Assembly: GCF_004745075.1 (NCBI RefSeq) | Contig: NZ_RHFH01000003.1 | Location: 235,853 to 299,852 of the forward strand | Source: Brevibacterium sp. S111 | GTDB lineage: Bacteria; Actinomycetota; Actinomycetes; Actinomycetales; Brevibacteriaceae | DNA: 64,000 bases | Direction: 5' to 3' | Shown here: positions 35,590 through 43,969 of the stretch, piece by piece | How positions within the stretch are numbered: position 1 is the stretch's first letter | How the letters are laid out: each line of letters opens with the position of its first letter | Position numbers and translations under genes: made by a program | Notes under the pieces: generated by a model | What the model saw: only the letters and a program-made list of their open reading frames with translations | Told to the model about the DNA's origin: nothing | The model's database searches: none

Positions 35590-35805
35590 GTGAGTCTAGA
35601 CGACGATCCGTTCGACTAGCAGATCACCAAATCTGGAGTCCTGCTCATTCGCCGAGGCGGCCATGCCGTCATGGAACTCGGCGGGAAGAAGGCCGCCGCT
35701 CTAATCCCCAGGCTCGGACGCGATGCCGATACCAACCAGCAGCTGCTGGCCCGGGCGACAGGCAATTATCAACACGGCAACGAACGTCGGCCCCGTCACT
35801 TATGA
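35590..35805 (+). pseudogene. Small conserved actinobacterial gene interrupted by an in-frame TAG
   Basis: Read from the GTG at 35590, the frame gives VSLDDDPFD, then TAG (35617-35619), then QITKSGVLLIRRGGHAV and, near the end, QQLLARATGNYQHGNER, stopping at 35805. This resembles a widespread short actinobacterial protein in which DPFD is followed by Trp and the C terminus reads LLARATGNY-x-x-GNER. A single TGG-to-TAG change at the Trp codon would explain the break. Everything else in the 71-codon frame is intact, so the mutation is recent, or the codon is a sequencing error or is read through. Function of the family is unknown. Confidence 0.72.
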
Positions 35806-35811
35806 CACTTG

Positions 35812-35840
35812 CTGGACGTTCGTTCAGTGCTTGATAGTCT
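35812..35840 (+). promoter_or_regulatory. Thioesterase-gene promoter with embedded palindrome
   Basis: CTGGACGTTCGTTCAG (35812-35827) is an imperfect palindrome (CTG-G/A-ACG against CGT-T-CAG) just upstream of TAGTCT (35835-35840), which is six bases before the ATG at 35847. A regulator bound there would cover the -35 to -10 interval. No regulator gene is adjacent. Confidence 0.45.
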
Positions 35841-35846
35841 TACGCT

Positions 35847-36665
35847 ATGACCCACGACACTTCCAGCGAATTCGCCCGCGCCACCGCCGTCGAACGGAAC
35901 GGCGATCACAGCTTCACCGCCGACCTCGACGCCGGGTGGAAGGTCGCTGGTGCTGTCAACGGCGGATACCTGCTCGGCGTCGCCGGACGTGCCCTGCGCA
36001 ACCTCCGTCCGCCAACCCCGGATCCCTTGGTGATCTCCACCTTCTACCTCGGCCCAAGCAGAGAAGGCCCCGTCGACATCACCACACGCACACTGCGCGA
36101 AGGCCGGTCAACGGCAAACTGCGGCATCGAACTCTCACAGAACGGGGCGCCGACGATCGCAGCGATGGCCACGATGGGCAACCTCGGGGAGCTTCCCGAC
36201 GATGTCGCCACCACCGCCACGCCGCCGCAGATGCCGCCACCGGAAGAGTGCATCAGTGTTGCCGAGGCCAGCGAAGACTTCAAGAACGCGGCACCGATCA
36301 TCGATCGGTTCGATATGCGCCTGGATCCGGCGACCGCCGGATTCGCCGTGGGCAAACCGAGCGGAAGGGGCCTGCTGCAGGGCTGGATCCGACTCGTCGA
36401 TGGGACTGACCCGGAACCGCTGTCGCTGCTGACTTTCCTTGATGCCTTCCCTCCGGTGATGTTCGACCTCGGCCGATTCAACTGGGCACCGACAATGGAG
36501 CTGACCGCTCATGTTCGTGCCCTGCCGGCACCGGGCTGGATCGGCGCCCGCATCTCCACGAAGAACATCGCCGGCGGCATGTTCGAAGAGGACTGCGACC
36601 TGTGGGACTCCTCCGGCCGCCTCGTCGCGCAGTCGCGCCAATTGGCACGGCAGCCGCGCGGCTGA
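35847..36665 (+). CDS. Acyl-CoA thioesterase-like (double hot-dog) protein
   Basis: This 272-residue protein starts with EFARATAVERNGDHSFTADL, then DAGWKVAGAVNGGYLLGVAG, the N-terminal hot-dog helix region of TesB/thioesterase-family proteins. The second half has LLTFLDAFPPVMFDLG and a terminal strand set ending CDLWDSSGRLVAQSRQLA, the usual closing motif. It probably hydrolyses acyl-CoA esters. The start appears leaderless. It could also be a non-catalytic acyl-binding homologue. Confidence 0.82.
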   Translation: MTHDTSSEFARATAVERNGDHSFTADLDAGWKVAGAVNGGYLLGVAGRALRNLRPPTPDPLVISTFYLGPSREGPVDITTRTLREGRSTANCGIELSQNGAPTIAAMATMGNLGELPDDVATTATPPQMPPPEECISVAEASEDFKNAAPIIDRFDMRLDPATAGFAVGKPSGRGLLQGWIRLVDGTDPEPLSLLTFLDAFPPVMFDLGRFNWAPTMELTAHVRALPAPGWIGARISTKNIAGGMFEEDCDLWDSSGRLVAQSRQLARQPRG

Positions 36666-36772
36666 ACCGAAGATGACGCAGGATAACCGTCGATGACGAG
36701 GCCGGCGATCCGTGTCCGTGGTCGGGGCTAGAGTCGGAACCATTCTGACCCTACGGTGAAAGGACCACGCTC

Positions 36773-37144
36773 ATGGCGTCGCTGTCATCACTGAGCATCA
36801 CCTTCGACTGCCTCGATGTCGAAGCGCAATCGCTCTTCTGGGCCGAGCTCCTCGGCGCGGACCTCGACCCCGGGGCCGACGAATTCGTTGCCAGCATCGG
36901 CGGTGTGCACAATGCCGAATCACCGACACCGGGCATGCTCTTCCTCAAGGTCGACGAACGCGTCGAGGGGAAGAACCCCGTGCACATCGACCTCGATGAC
37001 CCGCACTATCCGGCGGATGTCGATCGAGCAGTGGCACTGGGGGCGGAACGACTCGGATCCTTCTCCGAGTACGGAATCGAATGGACCACGCTGAAAGATC
37101 CCGAAGGAAACGTCTTCGACATCGGCCGTCGCACAGTAGACTGA
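36773..37144 (+). CDS. VOC family (glyoxalase-like) protein
   Basis: The 123-residue product contains LSSLSITFDCLDVEAQSLFW, then AELLG at the start, VHIDLDDP mid-protein, and WTTLKDPEGNVFDIG at the end, giving the paired beta-alpha-beta modules and metal-ligand His/Glu of VOC proteins. GAAAGGA lies 9 bases ahead of the ATG. It is about 30 residues shorter than the VOC protein at 7191 and differs from it. No substrate is suggested by its neighbours. Confidence 0.8.
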   Translation: MASLSSLSITFDCLDVEAQSLFWAELLGADLDPGADEFVASIGGVHNAESPTPGMLFLKVDERVEGKNPVHIDLDDPHYPADVDRAVALGAERLGSFSEYGIEWTTLKDPEGNVFDIGRRTVD

Positions 37145-37221
37145 TGTCCCGACCTCGTGACCGACGGATGCGCCCGTCGGGAAGCGGGGGACTTGTCTGC
37201 GCATGATCAGAGAGGCTCAGC

Positions 37222-37740
37222 GTGACACTTCCATTGACCGACCCGAAAAAGGCCCCGGCCGAACGGCAGGGACTCGAAGAGTTCCTCGACTATTTCCGGC
37301 AGGTCGTGAGGCGCAAGGCTGAAGGGTTGACTCCGGCCCAGCTCACCCATTCGGTCGCATCCTCGTCGCTGACGATCGGCGGCATCGTCCGACACCTGAC
37401 ACTCGTCGAAGAGTCCTGGTTCGTCGAAGTCCTCCAAGGCGGAGAACTCGGTGAACCATGGGCGAGCGTCGACTGGAAGTCCGAACCGGACTGGGACTTC
37501 GACAGTGCAGCAGGTTCGACAGCCGAGGAACTGCTGGCAACGCACGCACACGCTTGTGAGCGTTCCCGTAAGATCCTCGCCGAGGTGGACGACCTCGACG
37601 CGCTCACCGTGCGCAGCGGTCACGACGGAACGAAGTTCAACGTCCGCTGGATCCTCATCCACCTCGTCGAAGAATATGCCCGCCACGCCGGACACGCAGA
37701 CCTCATCCGCGAGGACATCGACGGCCAGACGGGCGACTGA
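37222..37740 (+). CDS. DinB/DUF664 family protein
   Basis: The 172-residue product, read from a GTG, has the four-helix DinB pattern: LEEFLDYFRQVVRRKAEGLT, SLTIGGIVRHLTLVEESWF (first metal-ligand His), and WILIHLVEEYARHAGHADLI (the later His pair). In actinobacteria this family includes mycothiol-dependent metalloenzymes, but many members are uncharacterised. AGAGG is six bases before the GTG. It stands alone between a VOC gene and a DUF368 gene. Confidence 0.82.
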   Translation: MTLPLTDPKKAPAERQGLEEFLDYFRQVVRRKAEGLTPAQLTHSVASSSLTIGGIVRHLTLVEESWFVEVLQGGELGEPWASVDWKSEPDWDFDSAAGSTAEELLATHAHACERSRKILAEVDDLDALTVRSGHDGTKFNVRWILIHLVEEYARHAGHADLIREDIDGQTGD

Positions 37741-37783
37741 GCCCTCACCGTGCGTGGAGGATGCATCCTCTAGGCTGGGAGCC

Positions 37784-38791
37784 ATGACGAATACTCCGAC
37801 TGCCGGCGCCGAGACCGCGCCCGATCGACCCAAAGCGCTCATCCCGCTCGACCTTGCCCGCGGTTTCCTCATCGGCAGCGCCGAACTCGTACCCGGAGTC
37901 TCCGGAGGCACGATCGCGCTCGTGACCGGAGTCTACGACCAGCTCATCGATTCCGCCTCCCACGTCGTCTCCGCGGCCAAAACCCTGGTAACCGGACCCC
38001 ACCGGGTCTCCGGAGCCCTGGCCGAGCTGAGACGCACGGACTGGTTCCTCGTCATTCCGGTCCTCCTCGGCATGGCCACTGCCGTGTTCACCATCGCCGG
38101 TGTCATGGAGTCCTTCGTCTCCTCCAACCCCGAGCTGGCCCGAGGACTCTTCTTCGGTCTCGTCGCCGCCAGCATCGCCGTGCCCCTGCGGATGCTGCCG
38201 GCGCGCGGGCCACGCCAGCCCATTCTCCTCGGGGCCCTCGCGTTCCTCGCCGCTGCAGCACTCGCGTTCTGGATGACCAGTTTGGCTGGCGGAGCCGATG
38301 TAGAGAATCCTCCGCTCATCGCTGTCTTCTTCGTCGCGTCGATTGCCATCTGCGCTCTTGTCGTCCCCGGCGTCTCAGGATCGTTCTTCCTCCTCGCCGT
38401 CGGCATGTACTCCACGACACTGCGTGCCGTTGACGACCGCGACTTCGGATACCTCGGGATCTTCATGCTCGGCGCGATCCTTGGCCTGGCGGTCTTCGTC
38501 AACATTCTCAAATACTTCCTCCACAACCACCGATGGTGGACTCTCCTCGTCATGGCCGGACTGATGCTCGGCTCACTGCGTGCCCTGTGGCCCTGGCAGG
38601 CCGAAGCCGAAATCGGTGCCGACGGCGAAGCACATGGAGCCGGCGGACTGCTGGCACCGGCCGACCCCGTGCTTGGCCCGCTTCTGCTCGCCGCCCTCGG
38701 CGCGATCGTCGTCGTGGTCCTCATCATCGTCGAAGCGAAGTTCGCCGCCGAGAAGGCCGAAGCCGACAGTGCATCTGCCGGCTCATCTTGA
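37784..38791 (+). CDS. DUF368 membrane protein (undecaprenyl-phosphate translocase family)
   Basis: This 335-residue membrane protein has the two DUF368 repeats, each with the signature VPGVSGGTIAL (near residue 41) and VPGVSGSFFLLAVGMY (near residue 203). About eight hydrophobic segments are visible. Members of this family (PopT) have been shown to recycle the C55 lipid carrier across the membrane, supporting wall synthesis. TAGGCT is seven bases before the ATG, a leaderless pattern. An Ala/Glu-rich tail follows the last helix. Confidence 0.88.
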   Translation: MTNTPTAGAETAPDRPKALIPLDLARGFLIGSAELVPGVSGGTIALVTGVYDQLIDSASHVVSAAKTLVTGPHRVSGALAELRRTDWFLVIPVLLGMATAVFTIAGVMESFVSSNPELARGLFFGLVAASIAVPLRMLPARGPRQPILLGALAFLAAAALAFWMTSLAGGADVENPPLIAVFFVASIAICALVVPGVSGSFFLLAVGMYSTTLRAVDDRDFGYLGIFMLGAILGLAVFVNILKYFLHNHRWWTLLVMAGLMLGSLRALWPWQAEAEIGADGEAHGAGGLLAPADPVLGPLLLAALGAIVVVVLIIVEAKFAAEKAEADSASAGSS

Positions 38792-38913
38792 GTCGCCAAC
38801 CTCCTCGATGCGCGCGGCTCGCAGCCCAACAGTGAACGTCGGAACGGTCATGGGCGCCTCTCACGTAGAGTGGGAGAGACAGCAGTCAGCTCTGAAGAAG
38901 GAGAGAGACAAGC

Positions 38914-39414
38914 ATGGCCAACACAGCATTTCAGGGAACTCCGGTCAAGACCGTCGGCGATCTGCCGGCCAAGGGCGAGCAGGCACCGGCCTTCAGCCTC
39001 GTCGGTGGCGACCTCGGCGAAGTGAACTCGCAGGACAACGCGGGCAAGCGCGTCGTGCTCAACATCTTCCCCAGCGTCGACACGGGAGTCTGCGCCGCCT
39101 CGGTGCGCAAATTCAACGAACTCGCGGCAGGGCTGGAGAACACCACCGTTCTCTGTGTGTCCAACGATCTCCCGTTCGCCCAGGGCCGCTTCTGCGGTGC
39201 CGAAGGCATCGAAAACGTCGTCGCGGCTTCGGGGTTCCGCAGCTCCTTCGGCAAAGACTTCGGTGTGACCATGGTCGACGGTCCGCTGGCCGGTCTCCTG
39301 GCTCGATCCGTTGTCGTCCTCGACGAGAAGGGCACCGTGACCCACACGCAGCTCGTCGACGAGATCACCACCGAACCCGACTACGACGCAGCGATGGCCG
39401 CTCTGGGCGCCTGA
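38914..39414 (+). CDS. tpx: Thiol peroxidase
   Basis: This is a 166-residue atypical 2-Cys peroxiredoxin. The peroxidatic Cys is in [18 protein letters not shown] (about residue 61), the resolving Cys is in GRFCGAEG (about 95), and [20 protein letters not shown] is the usual Tpx N terminus. It reduces hydroperoxides using thioredoxin. GAAGGAGAGAGA gives a strong ribosome-binding site. It is monocistronic, with a terminator following. Confidence 0.95.
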   Translation: MANTAFQGTPVKTVGDLPAKGEQAPAFSLVGGDLGEVNSQDNAGKRVVLNIFPSVDTGVCAASVRKFNELAAGLENTTVLCVSNDLPFAQGRFCGAEGIENVVAASGFRSSFGKDFGVTMVDGPLAGLLARSVVVLDEKGTVTHTQLVDEITTEPDYDAAMAALGA

Positions 39415-39470
39415 GTCACCTCAGGTGACCCCGCCGGGCGATCGGTCGTTCGGCGAGCAGCGTGACAGCA

Positions 39471-39508
39471 GAACCGGGCGGGACGTCCTCCAACGTCCCG
39501 CCCGGTTC
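39471..39508. terminator. Bidirectional terminator between tpx and the PIG-L gene
   Basis: GAACCGGGCGGGACGT (39471-39486) and ACGTCCCGCCCGGTTC (39493-39508) form a perfect 16-base stem with a six-base loop. It sits between two converging genes, 19 bases from the deacetylase stop. Confidence 0.85.
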
Positions 39509-39526
39509 TCGTATGGGGTCCGAAGC

Positions 39527-40243
39527 TCACATATTGACGACCGTGACCGGAAGTGCGTAGTCGACTCCGGCAAGCTCCCCACCGGAGGCGGTGATGTCGG
39601 GAATCATGTCCTTCGGAGCCGGATGGTCGGGCAGCGCCTCGAGGTAGACCTCGTGGGCTTCGAGCGATCGCACACCCCGGTCGACATGTGCGGCTGTCAG
39701 GGCCACAGCATGGGTGGGCTCGGCACCGTTGATGAGCAGACGGTCCGCCTTCCACGCCTCAAGGCCCTCGTCCTTGAGCTCGGTGAAGATCCACGGGTTG
39801 TCGGCGTCTCGGATCGCGTCGACGGTGGCGATGCCGGCATGCCGGTGATCGACATGGTTGAGCCCCCACCGCACCTTGAGGTCGAAGGTCGTGACGACCA
39901 CCGCATTGGGGCGGAACTGGCGAATCTTGCGCGCAATCGCACGTCGGAGCTCATGATCGGGTTCGAGGAGCCCGTCGGGAAAATCGAGGATCTCCAGGTC
40001 ATCGACGCCGACGAGGTTGCACGCCCGCCGCTGCTCGTCGGCTCGCAGAGCGGCTACCTCCTCCGGAGACATGTTCCGGATACCGGCCTCACCGCGCGTC
40101 AGCAGCAGGTACGACACCTCCTTTCCCTCATCGGTCCATTTGGCCACGGCCGCCGAACCGCCGTATTCCATATCGTCGGGATGGGCGACCACGCACAGGA
40201 TCCGGTCGACATCGCTGTCATCGAAGAGCGGGAGTTCAGTCAT
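39527..40243 (-). CDS. PIG-L/LmbE family N-acetylglucosaminyl deacetylase-like protein
   Basis: The 238-residue product has the zinc motif VVAHPDDMEYGGSAAVAKW near residue 20, LLLTRGEAG, DFPDG, and the second zinc-histidine block LNHVDHRHAG. The family removes N-acetyl groups from GlcNAc conjugates, including mycothiol and bacillithiol intermediates. It is shorter than typical MshB and no other mycothiol gene is adjacent, so the substrate is left open. TAGCCT is six bases before the ATG on the minus strand, a leaderless pattern. Confidence 0.85.
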   Translation of the reverse strand: MTELPLFDDSDVDRILCVVAHPDDMEYGGSAAVAKWTDEGKEVSYLLLTRGEAGIRNMSPEEVAALRADEQRRACNLVGVDDLEILDFPDGLLEPDHELRRAIARKIRQFRPNAVVVTTFDLKVRWGLNHVDHRHAGIATVDAIRDADNPWIFTELKDEGLEAWKADRLLINGAEPTHAVALTAAHVDRGVRSLEAHEVYLEALPDHPAPKDMIPDITASGGELAGVDYALPVTVVNM

Positions 40244-40353
40244 GCCTCCAGGCTAGGCGGCAATAGAAGGTTCCGCCAGAGACCCGAGGTCCGGTGTCCG
40301 AAAGTGATCGTGGGTACGATATGGAGGAATCTCCGACCGAATGAAGGCAGCCG

Positions 40354-41022
40354 ATGAAGAACAGCGTGCTCGTAACGGCGATGGTGGGGTTGGCGATGAT
40401 CCTCAGCGGGTGTTCGGCACTGAAGATCAGCAGCACCGAGGAGGCCGGACCGAAACCGGCGCACGTGGGAATCGATGACGGCAAGTCCACCGCCCAGCCG
40501 AGTCCGACGAAAGCACAGATCCCCGACGGAATGACCCAGACCACCGTCGACCTCGGCAGCCAATGTCCCGTCGAGGTCAGTTTCGCCGTGGGGCCGGACT
40601 GGACGGATGAGTCTGGGTATGACGGGTACCGGCTCTTCACCAGCGGTTCGGAAGCCATCATCACGGTCGACTGCTTCGAAGACGATGAGCCATCGGCGAG
40701 CAAGCTGGTCGACAAGGCCCGGGAGCGGATGTTCAGCACCCCAGGTTCGGCCCGGGCCAGCGAAGCCGCCGGGGCACTCGACGGCGGCGAGTACTGGGTC
40801 GTTCACGGCCGGCTCGCCCCTGAGGACATGCGAGCCGTGGACGAACAGGATTCGGTGTTCTTCGGAGTCGTTGCTGGGATCTCCGTCGACGGACGACTGT
40901 TCAAAGTCAGCGTCGACATGCTCGCGCCAGCCGATGATGCGGAAGCTGCCGACGATTTCCGACAGATGCTGCCGACAGTTCGCTTAGACGATCAGGAACT
41001 CCGGGTGCCCGACCTCACATGA
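40354..41022 (+). CDS. Lipoprotein of unknown function
   Basis: This is a 222-residue protein with a short signal peptide ending at MILSGC (Cys about residue 20), so it is likely membrane-anchored outside. A Pro/Ser/Thr spacer precedes a globular region (about 60-215) with two cysteines (QCPVEVSFAVG; TVDCFEDD) that could form a disulfide. It has the look of a small secreted alpha+beta fold, but no family is recognised. It is convergent with the flavin monooxygenase, with six bases between stop codons. Confidence 0.75.
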   Translation: MKNSVLVTAMVGLAMILSGCSALKISSTEEAGPKPAHVGIDDGKSTAQPSPTKAQIPDGMTQTTVDLGSQCPVEVSFAVGPDWTDESGYDGYRLFTSGSEAIITVDCFEDDEPSASKLVDKARERMFSTPGSARASEAAGALDGGEYWVVHGRLAPEDMRAVDEQDSVFFGVVAGISVDGRLFKVSVDMLAPADDAEAADDFRQMLPTVRLDDQELRVPDLT

Positions 41023-41028
41023 ACTCGG

Positions 41029-42306
41029 TCAGCTCTCGGCGGTGTTTCCTGCGGACTCGGGACCCAGCTCAGCGCCGGCTTCCGGGCGCGAGGAGCGTGG
41101 CGATCGTTGTCGGCCGGACATCCGCTTGAGCAGCTCGCGCGCGGCGATCCTGCCGGCACGGGTGGCGCCGAGAGTGGAGCTGGCCGAACCGTAGCCGACG
41201 AGGAAGAGCCGGGGATCGTCCCTGACCGCCACCTCGGTGTCCATGGCGATTCCACCTTCGGGGGTGCGCAGGTGCAAGGGGGCAAGATGTTTGAGTGCGG
41301 CGCGGAAACCGGTGTTCCAGAAGATCACGTCGATCTCCTCGACCCGGGCGGTGGCAAACGGTGCCCACGATTCGGGAACCGCGAGGACATCGTTGGCTGA
41401 TGGCCCCAGGCCGTCCGAGGTGGTCGGCGGCGGGGATTCGGTGGTCCCGGGGAAGTGCACGCCATGGGGGAGGATGCGGTCGAACATTCCGCGGGAGACG
41501 AGGACCCCGGAGTCGACACCCTCACGGAATTCGCGACGGATCGGCAGACCTGTCGTTCTCACGACGCTGGCCGGGGCCAGACCGGACAGTGTCCTTTCGC
41601 GGACGGCCCGTTCGACTTCGAGCCCCCATTGGCCGTCGAACTCTCTGGTGGTGAAATTCGGCGGACGGCGAGTCGCCCACACAGTGTCGGTGACTTCGGC
41701 GAGTTGGAGGAGGAACTGGGTGGCGGAGATGCCGCCGCCGACGACGAGAGTGCGCAGTCCGCGGAAGTCCTCGACATCACGGAAGTTCACCGTATGCAGT
41801 TGGCGGCCCTCGAAGTCGCCGATCCCCGGGACGAAGGGAACATACGGCTGGGTCCATGTCCCTGTGGCGTTGATGAGGAAATCGGTCGACAGCCGTACCC
41901 GCTGACCGTCGATGTCGGTGGTGATGTGGAGAATTCCCGCCCTGCGTTCTTCAGAGGTCACCGAGGAGACGTCGGCGGGACGGACGACGCAGAGTTCGAG
42001 TTCGCGTTCGAACTGGTCATAGTAGTCCGAGACGACTCGCGAGGCGGGCACATTCGGATTCGGCCGGCCGAGGGGGAAGCCGGGCAGGTCGGAGATGTGG
42101 TTCGTCGTGCCCAGGGTCAGGGAGTCCCAGCGCTCACGCCAGGCGCCGCCCGGTCCGTCTCCGGCGTCGAGGATGATGAAGTCTCTGCCGGGGACCAAGC
42201 CGTCGCGCCACAGGTAGTGCGCCGCCGACAGGCCGGCCTGGCCTGCGCCGATGATGACGACGGACCAGTGTGAGTCGACGAGGAGTTCGTTTATTCGGCA
42301 CACCAT
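41029..42306 (-). CDS. Flavin-containing monooxygenase-like oxidoreductase (CzcO/YpfA-like)
   Basis: This 425-residue protein has an FAD motif VVIIGAGQAGLSAAHYL, the FMO-like GGAWRERWDSL, an NADP-binding LVVGGGISATQFLLQLAE near residue 200, and the late FAD segment DPRLFLVGYGSASSTLGATR. It belongs to the group I flavin monooxygenase/NAD(P)-binding oxidoreductase clan, which oxygenates S, N or carbonyl substrates. The C-terminal 30 residues are Arg/Ser/Glu-rich and probably disordered. It is divergent from an MFS exporter by 98 bases, so the pair may act on one compound; that is inference. Confidence 0.83.
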   Translation of the reverse strand: MVCRINELLVDSHWSVVIIGAGQAGLSAAHYLWRDGLVPGRDFIILDAGDGPGGAWRERWDSLTLGTTNHISDLPGFPLGRPNPNVPASRVVSDYYDQFERELELCVVRPADVSSVTSEERRAGILHITTDIDGQRVRLSTDFLINATGTWTQPYVPFVPGIGDFEGRQLHTVNFRDVEDFRGLRTLVVGGGISATQFLLQLAEVTDTVWATRRPPNFTTREFDGQWGLEVERAVRERTLSGLAPASVVRTTGLPIRREFREGVDSGVLVSRGMFDRILPHGVHFPGTTESPPPTTSDGLGPSANDVLAVPESWAPFATARVEEIDVIFWNTGFRAALKHLAPLHLRTPEGGIAMDTEVAVRDDPRLFLVGYGSASSTLGATRAGRIAARELLKRMSGRQRSPRSSRPEAGAELGPESAGNTAES

Positions 42307-42404
42307 GGCGCCATTGTTTCAGGTTCCCACGGCCATGTCGCCGGCGGCGTGCTCTGACCGCCGTTCGGATTGACCAGACGGTGGAATGGGAGAAAGATGA
42401 TGCG

Positions 42405-43910
42405 GTGAGCTCTCAACAGAACGCTGTATCGAATCCGTGGCGGGCGCTGTGGGCCCTGTGCCTCGGCTTCTTCATGATCCTCGTCGATTCGACGATCGTG
42501 TCCGTGGCCATACGCGAGATCATGGACTCCCTGGACGCGGATATCAACGCCGTCATCTGGGTCACTTCGGCGTATCTGCTCGCCTACGTCGTGCCGCTGC
42601 TCATCACCGGCCGTCTCGGGGACCGGTTCGGCCCCAAACGCGTGTATCTCGTCGGGCTTGTCGTGTTCACGGCCAGTTCGCTGTGGTGCGGACTGACGAC
42701 CACGGTCGCTGCGCTCATCGTCGCACGCGTCGTGCAGGGGCTGGGCGCCTCGGCGATGACTCCGCAGACGATGGCCGTGATCACCCGCATCTTCCCACCC
42801 GACCGACGGGGTGCGGCGATGGGCATGTGGGGTGCTGTCGCCGGAGTCGCCACCCTGGTCGGCCCGATCCTCGGCGGGGTGCTCGTCGACGCCCTCGGCT
42901 GGGAATGGATCTTCTTCATCAACGTTCCGGTCGGCATCATCGCCCTGGTCATGGCGATCTGGCTGGTGCCACGGCTCGAGACGCATCCGCACCGTTTCGA
43001 CTGGTTCGGCGTCGTGCTCTCTGCCGGCGGGATGTTCCTGTTGGTCTACGGGATCCAACAGGCTCACGGAGTGAACTGGGGCCCACTCATCGGGCCGGTG
43101 ACCGTGCCATTCGTTCTTGCCGGCGGGGTGGTGTTCCTCATTGCCTTCGTCCTGTGGCAGAGGGCAAACCGCTCAGAGGTGCTGGTGCCGCTGTCGCTGT
43201 TCAAAGACCGCAATTTCACGATTGCTGCCATCGCGATGCTGACGGTCGGGTTCGGCGTCACGGCGATGGCGTTCCCTCTCATGTTGTGGGCGCAGACGGT
43301 GCTCGGCTACTCACCGACTCAGGCGGCGCTGCTGTTGGCGCCGATGGCGATCCTCTCCGGTGTGCTTGCCCCGTTCGTCGGCCGTCTCGTCGATCATGGG
43401 AATCCGCGACTGTTGGCCGGTATCGGACTCGGTTCGTTTTCGGTCGCTCTGTTCTGGCTTGGGGCGATCCTCGGTGCGCACACTTCTCTGTGGGAAATCA
43501 TCCCGCCGGTGCTGCTGCTGGGTGTGGCCAACGGGTTCATGTGGGCACCGATCAGCTCCACGGCCACGAGGAACCTTCCGCTGCATCATGCCGGGGCCGG
43601 GTCAGGCGTGTACAACACGGTGCGGCAGGTCGGTGCGGTGCTCGGCAGCGCCGCGATCTCCGTCGCGATGGAGTCGCGGCTGGCGGCGAATATCGGTTCC
43701 TCGAGCGGCGCGGTCGGTGGCGCCGGCGCCGAGGCGGGTGCGGGTTCCGCTGAGGCAACCGGGGGAGCGTCGGCAGGAATGCCGGAAGCCATCGCCTCTG
43801 GTTTCGCTCATGCTATGGGGCAATCACTGTGGGTGCCTGCCGGGCTGGTCATCGTCGGATTCATCGCTGTCATGTTCTTCGAACGACCGAAACCGCGCGT
43901 GCACAGCTGA
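42405..43910 (+). CDS. MFS multidrug exporter, DHA2 (EmrB/QacA) family, 14 TM
   Basis: The 501-residue product has about 14 hydrophobic segments. Family motifs are FFMILVDSTIVSVAIREIMD (TM1 motif D1), GRLGDRFGPKRVYLVG (motif A), RVVQGLGASAMTPQTMAVI, and the antiporter motif C stretch VAGVATLVGPILGGVLVD. An Ala/Gly-rich loop of about 35 residues precedes the last helix. The GTG at 42405 is used because GGGAGAAAG lies upstream and the earlier in-frame ATG at 42270 has no similarity and overlaps the divergent gene. Confidence 0.9.
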   Translation: MSSQQNAVSNPWRALWALCLGFFMILVDSTIVSVAIREIMDSLDADINAVIWVTSAYLLAYVVPLLITGRLGDRFGPKRVYLVGLVVFTASSLWCGLTTTVAALIVARVVQGLGASAMTPQTMAVITRIFPPDRRGAAMGMWGAVAGVATLVGPILGGVLVDALGWEWIFFINVPVGIIALVMAIWLVPRLETHPHRFDWFGVVLSAGGMFLLVYGIQQAHGVNWGPLIGPVTVPFVLAGGVVFLIAFVLWQRANRSEVLVPLSLFKDRNFTIAAIAMLTVGFGVTAMAFPLMLWAQTVLGYSPTQAALLLAPMAILSGVLAPFVGRLVDHGNPRLLAGIGLGSFSVALFWLGAILGAHTSLWEIIPPVLLLGVANGFMWAPISSTATRNLPLHHAGAGSGVYNTVRQVGAVLGSAAISVAMESRLAANIGSSSGAVGGAGAEAGAGSAEATGGASAGMPEAIASGFAHAMGQSLWVPAGLVIVGFIAVMFFERPKPRVHS

Positions 43911-43969
43911 ATCGCTGTGCCCGATGTGGTGCGGTCCCGTCGACACCGAGATGTCAGGCGGAGTCGGTG

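Noticed and set aside
35574..35834. 86-codon frame MKESTRESRRR...
   Set aside because: Wrong frame of the interrupted small gene at 35590; Arg/Pro-rich composition is typical of a shadow.
39527..40243. Mycothiol deacetylase MshB for the PIG-L gene and MshD for the double-GNAT gene
   Set aside because: The PIG-L protein is short and lacks mycothiol neighbours, and the GNAT domain arrangement does not match mycothiol synthase; names would be over-calls.
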